Positions 22,535 to 32,736 of a stretch of DNA of 64,000 nt are shown here, one piece after another. The translations under genes and the position numbers were made by a program. The stretch's first letter is position 1, and every line of letters starts with the position of its first letter. This DNA is from Ewingella sp. CoE-038-23. GTDB taxonomy: Bacteria; Pseudomonadota; Gammaproteobacteria; Enterobacterales; Enterobacteriaceae. The stretch is taken from positions 3,410,001 through 3,474,000 of the forward strand of contig NZ_JAZHOH010000001.1 in NCBI RefSeq assembly GCF_040419245.1. The letters run 5' to 3'. The notes beneath the pieces are model-generated. The model ran no database searches, had not been told where the DNA came from, and worked only from the letters and a program-made list of their open reading frames with translations.

Positions 22535-22583
22535 TGTAGAGCCGTTAACCTCTCGGCAAACGGCTCAATCACCGGCAAATCAA

Positions 22584-23888
22584 TTATGCAGGTTGAGTCT
22601 GGTTCATCAGCTCAGTAAAGGTAGTGGCTTTTTCAGTCACTTTCGCTTTAGCCAACAGGGTTTCGACCGCTTGTTCTTCCAGCGCGACGTTACGCATGTT
22701 GTTCATCAGCTCTTTGTTTTTGCTGTAGAACTCAACAACTTCAGACGGATCTTCGTAAGCAGAAGCCATCTCTTCGATCAGCGCTTTAACACGATCTTCG
22801 TCAGCTTTCAGTTCGTGCTGGCTGATAACTTCACCCAACAGCAGACCTACAACTACGCGACGTTTAGCTTGCTCTTCGAACAACTCACGCGGTAATTCCA
22901 GCGCTTGTTTTTCGTTGCCGCCGAAACGTTGTGCAGCCTGACGACGCAGAACGTCAACTTCACCGTCGATCAGTGCAGCTGGAACGTCGATTTCGTTAGC
23001 GTTAACCAGACCGTCGATTGCCTGAGTTTTGATGCGGTTACGAACAGCACCTTTCAGCTCGCGTTCCATGTTTTTACGCACTTCAGCACGCAGGCCTTCA
23101 ACAGAACCATCAGCCACGCCGAAACGTTTGATGAACTCTGGAGTCAGTTCTGGCAGCTCACGCTCTTCAACTTTCTTCAGGGTGATCGCGAACTTAGCCG
23201 CTTTACCTTTCAGGTTTTCAGCGTGGTAATCTTCTGGGAAGTTTACGTCGATGACGAATTCTTCACCTGCTTTGTGACCCAACAGACCTTCTTCGAAGCC
23301 TGGGATCATGCGGCCCTGGCCCATAGCCAGTACGAAATCAGAGGCTTTGCCGCCTTCGAAATCTTCACCGTCGATAGAACCTGAGAAATCAACAGTTACG
23401 CGATCTTCAGCAGTAACGGCAGCGTCAGTTTCTTTCCAGTCAGCTTGTTGCTTGCGCAGCGTTTCCAGCATGGTGTCAACATCAGCGTCGTTAACTTCAA
23501 CAACTGGCTTCTCAACTTCGATGTTTTCCAGATCTTTCAGCTCAACTTCTGGGTACACTTCGAATTCAACGCTGTAGTTGAAGTCTTCGCCCAGTTTGTA
23601 CTCACCCGGAATATAGTTAGGTGCGCCAGCTGGATTGATTTTCTCTTTGATGATCGCGTCAACGAAGTTGCGCTGCATCAGATCACCCAGAACGTCCTGA
23701 CGAACGGAAGCACCGTAACGCTGCTCGATGATGTGTTTTGGTACTTTGCCTTTACGGAAGCCGTCAATACGTACTTTTTTCGATACGTTGACCAGTTCGC
23801 TGCTCACTGCTTTTTCAATGCTGTCAGCAGGAACAGTAATAGTTACACGGCGCCCAAGGCCTTGAGTGGTTTCAACAGAAACTTGCAT
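22584..23888 (-). CDS. tig: Trigger factor (ribosome-associated chaperone/PPIase)
   Basis: Trigger factor binds ribosomal protein L23 at the exit tunnel and shields nascent chains. The 434-residue protein has the N-terminal ribosome-binding domain with the signature GFRKGKVP, an FKBP-type PPIase domain at about 150-245 ([33 protein letters not shown]) and the long helical C-terminal arms. A GAGG site precedes the ATG. The leader contains a long hairpin at 23928-23988. Confidence 0.97.
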   Translation of the reverse strand: MQVSVETTQGLGRRVTITVPADSIEKAVSSELVNVSKKVRIDGFRKGKVPKHIIEQRYGASVRQDVLGDLMQRNFVDAIIKEKINPAGAPNYIPGEYKLGEDFNYSVEFEVYPEVELKDLENIEVEKPVVEVNDADVDTMLETLRKQQADWKETDAAVTAEDRVTVDFSGSIDGEDFEGGKASDFVLAMGQGRMIPGFEEGLLGHKAGEEFVIDVNFPEDYHAENLKGKAAKFAITLKKVEERELPELTPEFIKRFGVADGSVEGLRAEVRKNMERELKGAVRNRIKTQAIDGLVNANEIDVPAALIDGEVDVLRRQAAQRFGGNEKQALELPRELFEEQAKRRVVVGLLLGEVISQHELKADEDRVKALIEEMASAYEDPSEVVEFYSKNKELMNNMRNVALEEQAVETLLAKAKVTEKATTFTELMNQTQPA

Positions 23889-23927
23889 CTTGTTACCTCA
23901 AAAAAATTACAGTGCTCGGTCAACTCC

Positions 23928-23988
23928 AGAAGTCGTTCTCAAGATGAGAAGCGTGGAAAAGAACGAACTTACCTTGAAAACGACTTCT
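23928..23988 (-). other. Long hairpin in the tig leader
   Basis: AGAAGTCGTTCTCAAG (23928-23943) and CTTGAAAACGACTTCT (23973-23988) can form a 16-bp stem in the minus-strand transcript, all pairs Watson-Crick except one G-U, around a 29-base loop. The inner edge is about 40 bases before the tig start. No T run follows directly, so it does not look like a simple terminator. Confidence 0.6.
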
Positions 23989-24223
23989 AAGAACCGGGAC
24001 AGTCCTGATTAAGAACGTAGCCCTGTATTCGAAAGCGTCCCGAAACCATTCCGGAAAAATAAGACGCGACATTATAGCGGCGCATAGACGGCGAGTCGAG
24101 GACGGTAATCTACTGCGTGGGAGGAAAACTCGCATTGCGGTCGATCCCTCGGAAAACGTAGTCGATGCAAAGGCTTAAACAACCCTGTCGCCTGCCAGCC
24201 ACTTATTCTTCTCGTTTAAAACA

Positions 24224-24245
24224 GAAACGGCCCGCAGGCCGTTTC
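24224..24245 (-). terminator. Probable terminator of bolA
   Basis: GAAACGGCC/GGCCGTTTC form a perfect 9-bp stem with a four-base loop; on the minus strand TGTTTT follows. Confidence 0.65.
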
Positions 24246-24346
24246 AGAATTTGCCCCTACTAATACCGCATCTTATGGAGAAAGTTCCAGTGATACCGTA
24301 CCCTAGAAGGGAATTTTATGATTTTTGGGAGCAAGATCCTTCGCGA

Positions 24347-24661
24347 TTAGGCTAAGGTTCCGGCACCTCGACAAGCAGGCGAAGCTAATACAGTATCCTG
24401 TAAGCCTTCCCACTCTTTTTGCGTATAAGTGTGTAATGCCAAGGCATGAACACTCCCCGCAAGCTCCTCTGAAAGTACGCCATAAATCGCTCTGTGACGT
24501 GAAAGGAAGCGCTCACCGACAAATTTATCGGACACCACTACTACTTTGAAATGGCTTTCTGAACCGGCTGGGACATTGTGACGATAACTCTCATCAGTTA
24601 CTTCCAGAAACGCAGGTTCAAACGCTGCAACTAATTTTGCTTCTATTTGCTCGCGAATCAT
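24347..24661 (-). CDS. bolA: BolA-family transcriptional regulator/iron-sulfur partner
   Basis: BolA is a small protein that affects cell shape and biofilm genes in stationary phase and pairs with monothiol glutaredoxins. The 104 residues contain the BolA core: [29 protein letters not shown] with the conserved His and the FxGxxxxxRHR motif, then [13 protein letters not shown]. The C-terminal tail is Gly/Ala-rich. It lies upstream of tig on the same strand and is divergent from yajG, the E. coli arrangement. Confidence 0.95.
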   Translation of the reverse strand: MIREQIEAKLVAAFEPAFLEVTDESYRHNVPAGSESHFKVVVVSDKFVGERFLSRHRAIYGVLSEELAGSVHALALHTYTQKEWEGLQDTVLASPACRGAGTLA

Positions 24662-25012
24662 AGCAATCTCCTTACGCCGTTAGCAGGGAACTGCATCCTT
24701 ACTTGACCATCTGTCACACTATTAAGGATAGGCGGCTTTGCGATTTATTAGTATGTTACAGAAACAAAATTTCTGCTGCGATTGATAAAAAAGGCAATCG
24801 GTTTGTCTTACCTAATGGTATTTAGCCATTAATCTGCATTTTAGGCGAAACCATTAGATATCAATAAGTCAGTTTGCTTTAAATTTAATCAAATGTCGCT
24901 TTTACCACCAGTCAGGGCTTACACCCAAAAATGGCGATGTTATGATGTAACCACTATCAGTAATCGATCCCATTTTACATCTGGAATCAGATGCATTAAT
25001 TGAGAACCTAAC
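24662..25012. other. Divergent bolA-yajG intergenic region
   Basis: This 351-base AT-rich gap separates two divergent starts and must hold promoters for both. I could not identify convincing -35/-10 pairs, a riboswitch or a reading frame. Confidence 0.6.
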
Positions 25013-25591
25013 ATGTTGAAAAAAATCATTTTCCCTGTATTAGCATTGTTCATGCTTGCAGGTTGCGCTACCAGCACCAACACCTTAAATATTTCGCCAA
25101 AAATCACTCTGCCAACGCAGGATCCTACCCTTCAGGGCATCACTATCAGCATTAATGGTGCTGACCAACGTCAGGATCAGGCGCTGGCTAAAGTGAACCG
25201 TGACGGCCAGTTGGTTTCCCTGACCCCATCTCGTGACCTGCGCTTCCTGCTGCAAGAGTCTCTGGAAAAGCAAATGACCGCGCGCGGTTACATGATTGGT
25301 GCAGACGGCGCCGTTGATCTGCAAGTGGTGGTGAACAAACTGTTTGCTGACGTGCAAGAAGGCAACCTGCGCTACAACATCACCACCAAGGCTGATATCT
25401 CCATCATCGCTACGGCGAAAAATGGTAATAAACAGGTTAAAAACTACCGTTCTACTTACAATGTGCAGGGTGCGCTTACTGCGACCAACGACAAAATCAC
25501 CAATGCGGTTAACAGCACGCTGGGCGACGTCATCAACGACATGGCTCAAGACACCAGCATTAGTGACTTCATCAAAGCCAACGCCCGTTAA
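25013..25591 (+). CDS. yajG: YajG-type lipoprotein
   Basis: The 192-residue product begins with a lipoprotein signal (MLKKIIFPVLALFMLAGC, lipidated Cys18) followed by a YajG-family domain (NISPKITLPTQDPTLQGITISING, then SRDLRFLLQESLEKQMTARGYMIG). The function of YajG is unknown; the gene commonly precedes ampG, as here (130 bases apart). The outer leaflet fate is inferred from the +2 residue Ala. Confidence 0.9.
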   Translation: MLKKIIFPVLALFMLAGCATSTNTLNISPKITLPTQDPTLQGITISINGADQRQDQALAKVNRDGQLVSLTPSRDLRFLLQESLEKQMTARGYMIGADGAVDLQVVVNKLFADVQEGNLRYNITTKADISIIATAKNGNKQVKNYRSTYNVQGALTATNDKITNAVNSTLGDVINDMAQDTSISDFIKANAR

Positions 25592-25619
25592 TCTTAACCG
25601 GCTAAGCTGACTGACTCTT

Positions 25620-25650
25620 CTGCCCGGCACTGTCGGGCAGAATTGTTTTT
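25620..25650 (+). terminator. Possible terminator between yajG and ampG
   Basis: CTGCCCG/CGGGCAG form a 7-bp stem followed by AATTGTTTTT. It may only partly separate ampG from yajG. Confidence 0.55.
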
Positions 25651-25721
25651 ACCATTATTTCCCGCCTTCATTTATCATTCCCCAGCGCCTCTACTCTATC
25701 GGTCTGCGGGAACACATTTTA

Positions 25722-27200
25722 ATGGTAAGCCAGTACTTCAAAATCTTCACACAGCGCAATACGCTGATATTACTGCTGCTCGGGTTTGCATCCGGCTTAC
25801 CTCTGGCATTGACCTCGGGCACGCTGCAAGCCTGGATGACCGTCGAGAATGTCGATTTAAAAACCATTGGGATTTTCTCTCTGGTCGGCCAGGCCTACGT
25901 TTTCAAGTTCCTCTGGTCCCCGATGATGGACCGCTACACCCCCTCTTTCTTCGGCCGCCGTCGTGGATGGTTAATCCTCACCCAGCTGCTGTTGGTGGCC
26001 TCGATTTTCGCTATGGGCTATCTCGATCCGGCGAAAGAGCTGTTCTGGCTGGCTGCGTTGGCAGTACTGATCGCCTTTGCTTCCGCCTCGCAAGATATTG
26101 TTTTTGATGCCTATAAGACGGATCTTCTGCCCGCCGCCGAGCGTGGCAGTGGTGCGGCCGTGTCGGTATTGGGCTATCGATTGGCGATGCTGGTTTCTGG
26201 CGGGTTGGCGCTGTGGATAGCCGATCGCTACCTCGGCTGGCAACACATGTACTGGTTGATGGCGGGCCTGATGCTGATTGGCGTGGTGGCCACCATTATG
26301 GCGCCGGAGCCTGATGTCTCTGAGCCAGCACCTCGTACCATAGAAATTGCAGTCGTAGCCCCTCTCAAAGACTTTTTCAGCCGCAACAACGCCTGGCTGA
26401 TTCTGCTGCTGATTGTGATGTACAAGATGGGCGACGCGTTCGCGGGGAGCCTGAGTACTACTTTCCTGATTCGCGGCGTGGGGTTTGACGCCGGGGAAGT
26501 GGGCTTGGTGAACAAAACCCTTGGTCTGTTAGCGACGATTATTGGCGCGCTGTATGGCGGCATGGTGATGCAGCGCCTCAGCCTGTTCCGCGCGTTAATG
26601 ATTTTCGGCATTTTGCAGGCCGTTTCCAACGCGGGATACTGGATTTTGGCGGTCACGGATAAGCACATCTACTCTATGGGCGCGGCGATCTTCTTCGAAA
26701 ATCTGTGCGGAGGAATGGGCACCGCCGCGTTCGTCGCGCTGTTAATGACGCTATGCAATAAGTCGTTCTCCGCCACCCAGTTTGCGCTGCTCTCGGCGTT
26801 GTCCGCCGTTGGCCGGGTGTACGTCGGGCCGATCGCCGGTTGGTTTGTCGAAGCACATGGCTGGCCGCTGTTCTATCTCTTCTCCATCGCCGCCGCCGTG
26901 CCGGGGTTGCTACTGCTGGCTATCTGCCGCCAAACCCTTGAACACACGCAAAACACCGACGAGTTCTTACCACGCACTCTATTCGCCAGCCATTACCGAC
27001 TGGCGCTGCGCATCTTAATGGTAGGTTGCTTACTGTTAGCGGCATGGCTGGTGCTATTGATCACCAACTCGCTGGAGTGGACCACCTTCACCTCTCTGCC
27101 GCAGAAACTGATCGAAGCCGGGGCTGTGATTTGCCTGTTCGGCATCGCGCTCGGCAGCATTCTCGACTTTGTGGCTCTGCGCCGCCTGCGTCGAGTTTAA
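25722..27200 (+). CDS. ampG: Muropeptide permease AmpG
   Basis: AmpG is a proton-driven MFS importer that brings GlcNAc-anhydro-muropeptides from the periplasm into the cytoplasm for recycling, which also feeds AmpC induction. The 492 residues contain about 14 membrane segments and family motifs near the N-terminus (LGFASGLPLALTSGTLQAWM) and in the loop FKFLWSPMMDRYTPSFFGRRRGW with the MFS motif-A-like basic patch. It follows yajG as in E. coli. Confidence 0.95.
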   Translation: MVSQYFKIFTQRNTLILLLLGFASGLPLALTSGTLQAWMTVENVDLKTIGIFSLVGQAYVFKFLWSPMMDRYTPSFFGRRRGWLILTQLLLVASIFAMGYLDPAKELFWLAALAVLIAFASASQDIVFDAYKTDLLPAAERGSGAAVSVLGYRLAMLVSGGLALWIADRYLGWQHMYWLMAGLMLIGVVATIMAPEPDVSEPAPRTIEIAVVAPLKDFFSRNNAWLILLLIVMYKMGDAFAGSLSTTFLIRGVGFDAGEVGLVNKTLGLLATIIGALYGGMVMQRLSLFRALMIFGILQAVSNAGYWILAVTDKHIYSMGAAIFFENLCGGMGTAAFVALLMTLCNKSFSATQFALLSALSAVGRVYVGPIAGWFVEAHGWPLFYLFSIAAAVPGLLLLAICRQTLEHTQNTDEFLPRTLFASHYRLALRILMVGCLLLAAWLVLLITNSLEWTTFTSLPQKLIEAGAVICLFGIALGSILDFVALRRLRRV

Positions 27201-27728
27201 GACAGTTCGCCCTTGTCCCTTAAGTCGAATTCTGGCCTGATATATCGGTGTAAATCATGGGTATATCAGGGCTGGCGGGGCGATTCAAGGGCATTGGCGA
27301 GGCCAAAACCAAGCTCAAATTAAGTAACATTTCCCTGCGCTGAGATAAACTTCATTCAATAAAATATAATTAATAAGTTACAGCATCTTTCAAATACACT
27401 TTTTTTTTACCTGCTTTTTATTTTTAAATTCACCGTATTTATACATTGCGTTAACATTAATTAAACCTACCAAGAACATTACACTTCGCATTAAATATTA
27501 AGCATTACTGCTATACCTTGTTTTTACTCACCATAGTGAAAGAAACCCACGCAACATATTGTTGACATTGAGAAATTGTCACTCTCCGTGACATGTGTGA
27601 CTTCGTTAACATAAAGTGGCAGTGGCCCGCTGACACTTCCTTAAGCGTGTTTACAGTACTGCAACCTTCCCGTAAAATGCCCGCACACATGGAGCGACAA
27701 TAGAGCCCTGATTTATTGAGGTCGTTAG
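27201..27728. other. Long AT-rich region upstream of the cyo operon
   Basis: The 528-base gap between ampG and cyoA contains no convincing gene. It holds an ArcA-like direct repeat at 27450-27466 and several GTGAC/TGTGA elements between 27580 and 27605 that could be part of an FNR/CRP-type control region, but I could not place the promoter reliably. Confidence 0.6.
27450..27466 (-). promoter_or_regulatory. Possible ArcA box upstream of cyoA
   Basis: On the minus strand the 17-mer GGTTTAATTAATGTTAA has two GTTA-like repeats 11 bases apart and matches 13 of 17 positions of the ArcA consensus TGTTAATTAAATGTTAA by my count. The cyo operon is repressed by ArcA in E. coli, but this site is about 265 bases upstream of cyoA, so the assignment is tentative. 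Confidence 0.35.
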
Positions 27729-28682
27729 ATGAGACTTAAGAAATACAATAAAAGTATTGGGATGTTGTCCTTATTTGCATCTGCTTTAATGTTAAGTGGT
27801 TGCAATACGGCATTGATGGATCCCAAAGGAGCAATTGGACTCGAGCAGAGAACGCTGATACTGACCGCAATCGGATTAATGCTGATCGTGGTTATACCAG
27901 TTATTATCATGGCCTTTGCATTTGCATGGAAGTATCGCGCTTCTAATACAAACGCTAAGTACAGCCCGAACTGGTCCCATTCCAACAAAATCGAAGCCGT
28001 GGTCTGGACGGTTCCAATTATCATCATTGCCATCCTGGCAACGATAACTTGGAAAACCACTCACGAACTTGACCCGTTCAAGCCTATCGTATCTGACCAA
28101 AAGACCCTGACAGTTGAAGTGGTTTCTTTGGACTGGAAATGGTTGTTCATTTATCCAGAACAAGGCATCGCAACTGTTAACGAATTGGTTATCCCTAAAG
28201 ATGTTCCGGTTCAGTTCAAAGTCACTTCTGACTCTGTGATGAACTCGTTCTTTATTCCTCAGTTAGGCGGACAGATTTACGCGATGGCGGGTATGCAGAC
28301 TCAGTTGCATTTGATTGCAAACGAAGCTGGTACCTATAAAGGCATCTCGTCAAACTTCAGTGGCCGCGGTTTCTCTGGCATGAAGTTCAACACCATTGCT
28401 ACTCCTACGCGTGAAGACTTTGACGCATGGGTTGCGAAAGTGAAGAGCGCGCCAAACCAACTGGCAACCACTGACGACTTCAACAAACTGGCAGCGCAAA
28501 GTATCGACAACCCGGTTGAATACTTCGCAAGCGTCAAACCTGAATTGTTCAAAGAAATTATTGGCAAATTCATGGGTGATATGAACATGCACAAAGGCCA
28601 GACAATGCCAATGCCAGCCGGCACTGACATGAAAGGCATGGACATGGGCGATCATGCTCACGCAGCCGGAGCCGAGGAATAA
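27729..28682 (+). CDS. cyoA: Cytochrome bo3 ubiquinol oxidase subunit II
   Basis: CyoA is the membrane-anchored subunit II of the proton-pumping quinol oxidase used under high oxygen. The 317-residue protein has a lipoprotein signal (ALMLSGC, Cys25), two membrane segments (about 45-65 and 88-108) and a periplasmic cupredoxin domain ([40 protein letters not shown]). As in other quinol oxidases, the CuA ligand set is missing. The C-terminus is His/Met/Asp-rich ([12 protein letters not shown]). A GAGG site precedes the ATG. First gene of cyoABCDE. Confidence 0.97.
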   Translation: MRLKKYNKSIGMLSLFASALMLSGCNTALMDPKGAIGLEQRTLILTAIGLMLIVVIPVIIMAFAFAWKYRASNTNAKYSPNWSHSNKIEAVVWTVPIIIIAILATITWKTTHELDPFKPIVSDQKTLTVEVVSLDWKWLFIYPEQGIATVNELVIPKDVPVQFKVTSDSVMNSFFIPQLGGQIYAMAGMQTQLHLIANEAGTYKGISSNFSGRGFSGMKFNTIATPTREDFDAWVAKVKSAPNQLATTDDFNKLAAQSIDNPVEYFASVKPELFKEIIGKFMGDMNMHKGQTMPMPAGTDMKGMDMGDHAHAAGAEE

Positions 28683-28685
28683 ACG

Positions 28686-30677
28686 ATGTTGGGAAAATTA
28701 ACACTTGATGCGATCCCGTATCATGAACCGATTATCGTGGTCACCGTTGCCGCGATAATTATTGGTGGCTTGGCCGTTCTGGCCGGCATCACCTATTTCG
28801 GCAAATGGAAATATTTGTGGAACGAATGGATCACCTCCGTTGACCACAAAAAATTAGGTATCATGTACATCATTCTGGCCTTCGTCATGCTGTTGCGTGG
28901 CTTTGCCGATGCCATCATGATGCGTAGCCAGCAAGTCCTCGCCTCTGCGGGAGAACCGGGCTTCCTACCGCCTCATCACTACGACCAAATCTTTACCGCG
29001 CACGGCGTGATCATGATCTTCTTCATGGCGATGCCTTTCGTTATCGGTCTGATGAACGTGGTTGTGCCGCTGCAAATCGGTGCTCGTGACGTTGCATTCC
29101 CGTTCCTGAACAACATCAGCTTCTGGTTTACCGCCGCTGCCGTTGTACTGATCAACATCTCTCTGGGGGTTGGTGAGTTCGCGCAGACCGGTTGGTTGGC
29201 CTATCCGCCGTTGTCAGGTAAGGAGTACAGTCCGGGTGTCGGGGTCGATTATTGGATATGGAGTCTCCAGATATCCGGTATTGGTACCTTGCTGACCGGT
29301 GTTAACTTCTTCGCCACCATCCTCAAGATGCGTGCGCCTGGTATGCCGCTGATGAAAATGCCGGTATTTACCTGGGCTGCGTTGTGTACCAACGTCTTGA
29401 TCATCGTGTCGTTCCCAATTCTGACCGTAACCGTTGCGTTGCTGACCCTGGATCGCTATCTGGGCACCCATTTCTTCACCAATGATATGGGCGGCAACAT
29501 GATGATGTACATCAACCTGATTTGGGCCTGGGGCCATCCGGAAGTGTATATCTTGGTTCTGCCAGTATTTGGTGTGTTCTCAGAAGTTACTGCGACCTTC
29601 TCCAAAAAACGTCTGTTCGGCTACACCTCACTGGTATGGGCAACCATCGCCATCACCGTGTTGTCGTTCGTTGTTTGGCTGCACCACTTCTTCACCATGG
29701 GTTCAGGTGCCAACGTCAATGCCTTCTTCGGTATCATGACGATGATTATTTCTATCCCAACAGGGGTAAAAATCTTCAACTGGCTGTTCACCATGTACCA
29801 AGGCCGTATCCAGCTTAACGCTGCGATGCTGTGGACTATCGGCTTCATCATCACCTTCTCTGTAGGTGGTATGACCGGCGTTCTGTTGGCTGTTCCAGGC
29901 GCAGACTTCGTGCTGCACAACAGCTTGTTCCTGATTGCTCACTTCCATAACGTTATTATCGGTGGTGTGGTATTCGGTTGCTTCGCTGGCCTGACTTACT
30001 GGTTCCCTAAATCCTTCGGCTTCACGCTGAATGAAAAATGGGGTGTGCGTTCATTCTGGTTCTGGATCATCGGCTTCTTCGTCGCCTTCATGCCGCTCTA
30101 TGCACTGGGCTTCATGGGTATGACTCGCCGCGTTAGCCAGAATATCGACCCTGAGTTCCACCCATTACTGGTCGTGGCAGCTTGTGGTGCAGCATTGATT
30201 GCAATCGGTATTCTTTGCCAACTGATCATGATCGTTGTGAGTGTTCGTGACCGCGACCAGAACCGTGACCTGACGGGTGACCCGTGGGGCGCACGTACTC
30301 TGGAGTGGGCAACCTCTTCTCCTCCTCCGTTCTATAACTTCGCAGTAGTACCTCAGGTACATGACCGCGACGCGTTCTGGGACATGAAAGAGAAAGGCGA
30401 AGCTTATGTTAAACCAGCAAAATATGAAAAAATTCATATGCCACGTAACAGCGGCGCAGGCTTCATCATTGCGATGCTCAGCCTGGTAAGCGGTTTTGCA
30501 TTAATCTGGGATATCTGGTGGTTGGCGCTGGTTAGCTTCATCGCACTGGTTGTAACCTGGATTGTGAAAAGCTTCGATGAAGATGTTGATTACTACGTGC
30601 CGGTTGAAGAAATCGAACGTATTGAGAGCCAACATTTTGAACAAATCAGCAAAGCAGGCTTGAAACATGGCAACTGA
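28686..30677 (+). CDS. cyoB: Cytochrome bo3 ubiquinol oxidase subunit I
   Basis: CyoB carries hemes b and o3 and CuB and pumps protons. The 663-residue protein has about 15 membrane helices. Metal ligands are visible: the heme b His in [13 protein letters not shown], CuB His in [14 protein letters not shown] and WLHHFFTMG, and the heme o3/b pair in [12 protein letters not shown]; Tyr of PEVYI is the crosslinked Tyr position. It starts 3 bases after cyoA stops and overlaps cyoC by 11 bases. Confidence 0.98.
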   Translation: MLGKLTLDAIPYHEPIIVVTVAAIIIGGLAVLAGITYFGKWKYLWNEWITSVDHKKLGIMYIILAFVMLLRGFADAIMMRSQQVLASAGEPGFLPPHHYDQIFTAHGVIMIFFMAMPFVIGLMNVVVPLQIGARDVAFPFLNNISFWFTAAAVVLINISLGVGEFAQTGWLAYPPLSGKEYSPGVGVDYWIWSLQISGIGTLLTGVNFFATILKMRAPGMPLMKMPVFTWAALCTNVLIIVSFPILTVTVALLTLDRYLGTHFFTNDMGGNMMMYINLIWAWGHPEVYILVLPVFGVFSEVTATFSKKRLFGYTSLVWATIAITVLSFVVWLHHFFTMGSGANVNAFFGIMTMIISIPTGVKIFNWLFTMYQGRIQLNAAMLWTIGFIITFSVGGMTGVLLAVPGADFVLHNSLFLIAHFHNVIIGGVVFGCFAGLTYWFPKSFGFTLNEKWGVRSFWFWIIGFFVAFMPLYALGFMGMTRRVSQNIDPEFHPLLVVAACGAALIAIGILCQLIMIVVSVRDRDQNRDLTGDPWGARTLEWATSSPPPFYNFAVVPQVHDRDAFWDMKEKGEAYVKPAKYEKIHMPRNSGAGFIIAMLSLVSGFALIWDIWWLALVSFIALVVTWIVKSFDEDVDYYVPVEEIERIESQHFEQISKAGLKHGN

Positions 30678-31284
30678 TACCCTGACTAACCACGACGCAG
30701 CCCATGCAGAGCATGGGCACCACGACGCAGGTGAAACCAAAGTCTTCGGCTTCTGGATCTACCTGATGAGCGACTGCGTACTGTTCGCGAGCTTGTTCGC
30801 AACTTACGCAGTACTGGTGCACGGGACCGCTGGCGGCCCGTCTGGTAAAGATATTTTTGAACTGCCATTCGTACTGGTAGAAACCTTCTTCCTGCTGTTC
30901 AGTAGTATTACTTACGGCATGGCGATGCTGGGCATGACTAAAGGCAGCGTAAAAGCTGTTAACAGCTGGTTGTTCCTGACCTTCCTGTTTGGTCTTGGCT
31001 TCATCGCGATGGAACTCTATGAATTCCATCACTTGATTAAAGAAGGCTACGGTCCGGATCGCAGTGGTTTCTTGTCAGCGTTCTTCGCGCTGGTAGCAAC
31101 CCACGGTCTGCACGTAACTTGTGGCCTGATCTGGATCATCACCATGATGGTACAGGTTAGCCGTCGCGGCCTGACCGCAGTTAACCAAACCCGCCTGATG
31201 TGCCTGAGCCTGTTCTGGCACTTCCTGGACGTGGTATGGATCTGCGTATTCACCGTTGTTTATCTGATGGGGGTATTAGCATGA
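30667..31284 (+). CDS. cyoC: Cytochrome bo3 ubiquinol oxidase subunit III
   Basis: CyoC is the five-helix subunit III that stabilizes the oxidase. The 205 residues begin with a His-rich cytoplasmic segment ([14 protein letters not shown]) and include the subunit III landmarks [31 protein letters not shown] and [19 protein letters not shown]. It overlaps cyoB by 11 bases and cyoD by 4, showing translational coupling in the operon. Confidence 0.97.
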   Translation: MATDTLTNHDAAHAEHGHHDAGETKVFGFWIYLMSDCVLFASLFATYAVLVHGTAGGPSGKDIFELPFVLVETFFLLFSSITYGMAMLGMTKGSVKAVNSWLFLTFLFGLGFIAMELYEFHHLIKEGYGPDRSGFLSAFFALVATHGLHVTCGLIWIITMMVQVSRRGLTAVNQTRLMCLSLFWHFLDVVWICVFTVVYLMGVLA

Positions 31285-31613
31285 GTCATTCTGCCACTTC
31301 CCATGGCGGCGCAAGCCACGGCAGCGTGAAGTCATACCTGATTGGCTTCATCCTGTCAGTTATTCTGACGGTTATCCCGTTTGCCATGGTAATGAGCGAT
31401 ACAGCTTCACATTCGCTTATCATTGGCACGGTGGTCGCATCTGCGATTATCCAGATCGTTGTACATCTGGTTTACTTCCTGCACTTAAGTACTGCATCGG
31501 AAGCACGCTGGAACCTGGTGGCATTTCTGTTCACCGCTGTGATTATCTTTATCGTCGTTGTGGGCTCACTGTGGATTATGTATAACCTCAACCTCAATAT
31601 GATGGTCAGTTAA
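31281..31613 (+). CDS. cyoD: Cytochrome bo3 ubiquinol oxidase subunit IV
   Basis: CyoD is the small subunit needed for assembly of the metal centres of CyoB. The 110 residues have three membrane segments ([65 protein letters not shown]) and the conserved VHLVYFLHL motif. The correct start is the ATG at 31281 ([10 protein letters not shown]), which overlaps the cyoC stop as ATGA; the longer upstream frame lies inside cyoC. Confidence 0.96.
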   Translation: MSHSATSHGGASHGSVKSYLIGFILSVILTVIPFAMVMSDTASHSLIIGTVVASAIIQIVVHLVYFLHLSTASEARWNLVAFLFTAVIIFIVVVGSLWIMYNLNLNMMVS

Positions 31614-31628
31614 AGAGCCGAGCTGCAC

Positions 31629-32519
31629 GTGATGATTAAGCAATACCTGCAAGTAACGAAACCAGGAATTATTTTCGGTAATTTAATTTCTGTCGTCGGG
31701 GGATTCCTCCTTGCTGCCAAAGGCAGCATCGACTTCCCTCTCTTTCTCGCCACCTTAGTGGGCGTCTCGTTGGTTGTCGCATCGGGTTGTGTTTTCAACA
31801 ACTTTATTGACCGCGACATCGACAAGATTATGGAAAGAACGAAGAACCGGGTCCTGGTTAAGGGCCTGATTCCGCCGAAAACAACCCTGGTTTACGCTAC
31901 CATTTTGGGTATTGCGGGCTTTGCGTTGCTGTATATCGGTGCCAATCCGCTGGCGATGTGGCTGGCTGTGATGGGCTTTGTGGTTTATGTCGGGGTTTAT
32001 AGCCTGTATATGAAACGCAAATCGGTATATGGCACGCTGATCGGCAGCTTGTCAGGGGCAGCGCCTCCAGTTATCGGTTACTGTGCCGTTTCCGGCCAGT
32101 TCGATATGGGCGCGCTGATCCTGCTGCTGATCTTCAGCCTGTGGCAGATGCCGCACTCGTACGCGATTGCCATCTTCCGCTTTAAAGATTATCAGGCTGC
32201 CAACATTCCGGTTCTGCCGGTAGTGAAAGGCATTTCAGTGGCTAAACACCACATCACCGTCTACATCATTGCTTTTATGGTGGCGACCTTGATGCTGACC
32301 TTGAGCGGCTACGCGGGTTATAAATACCTGATTGTGGCTGCCGCCGTGAGCGTCTGGTGGTTGGGCATGGCGCTGAAAGGTTACAAAACCGAAAACGACA
32401 TCGTGTGGGCAAGAAAGCTGTTTGTCTTCTCGATTATCGCGATCACTTCGCTGAGCGTCATGATGTCTATCGACTTCAACGCCGCTTCGCCGAACAACTT
32501 GTTAACCTACGTCTGGTAA
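31629..32519 (+). CDS. cyoE: Protoheme IX farnesyltransferase (heme O synthase)
   Basis: CyoE converts heme B to heme O for the CyoB active site, using farnesyl diphosphate (made by ispA further along the window). The 296-residue protein has about nine membrane helices and the Asp-rich prenyl-binding motif [18 protein letters not shown], plus the YxxKR motif SLYMKRKS. The start is GTG at 31629 followed by ATG, giving MM as in E. coli. Last gene of the operon; a terminator follows. Confidence 0.96.
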   Translation: MMIKQYLQVTKPGIIFGNLISVVGGFLLAAKGSIDFPLFLATLVGVSLVVASGCVFNNFIDRDIDKIMERTKNRVLVKGLIPPKTTLVYATILGIAGFALLYIGANPLAMWLAVMGFVVYVGVYSLYMKRKSVYGTLIGSLSGAAPPVIGYCAVSGQFDMGALILLLIFSLWQMPHSYAIAIFRFKDYQAANIPVLPVVKGISVAKHHITVYIIAFMVATLMLTLSGYAGYKYLIVAAAVSVWWLGMALKGYKTENDIVWARKLFVFSIIAITSLSVMMSIDFNAASPNNLLTYVW

Positions 32520-32559
32520 GCATGACGCGCTGAGTTCTTTAGCGACATACAGCACAACA

Positions 32560-32589
32560 ATGGCCAGTAGCGATACTGGTCATTTTTTT
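32560..32589 (+). terminator. Terminator of cyoABCDE
   Basis: ATGGCCAGTA/TACTGGTCAT form a 10-bp stem (one G-U) with a GCGA loop, followed by a T run. Confidence 0.87.
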
Positions 32590-32736
32590 GAGCCCTCCCC
32601 TGCTTTATCCAGTCAGAATTTTCATAACGTTGTGCTTCTGGCCCACTGGCGGCGGTAATATCTGCTAAACATCCAGCAATTTACCGGCACAAGTTAAAGA
32701 CATTACAATGTCGCAGGTTTTAGTCTTGAGGTAGTA

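Larger units (their letters stand above)
22140..22583. other. Intergenic region between clpP and tig
   Basis: This 444-base gap holds the clpP heat-shock promoter and the tig terminator. A 60-codon plus-strand reading frame crosses it into tig antisense, but it overlaps the terminator and has no ribosome site, so I do not call it. I see nothing else. Confidence 0.7.
23889..24346. other. Intergenic region between tig and bolA
   Basis: The 458-base gap holds the tig leader with the hairpin at 23928-23988, a second weaker CGGGAC/GTCCCG pair near 23995-24042, and the bolA terminator at 24224-24245. I find no plausible reading frame with a ribosome site. Confidence 0.65.

Noticed and set aside
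22436..22618. 60-codon plus-strand frame between clpP and tig
   Set aside because: It crosses the tig terminator and runs into tig antisense with no ribosome site.
23308..23990. Long plus-strand frames antisense to tig
   Set aside because: They mirror the strong codon bias of tig, show no recognisable domain, and lack start signals.
27562..27590. TTGACA upstream of cyoA as a sigma-70 -35
   Set aside because: No acceptable -10 is found 16-18 bases downstream.
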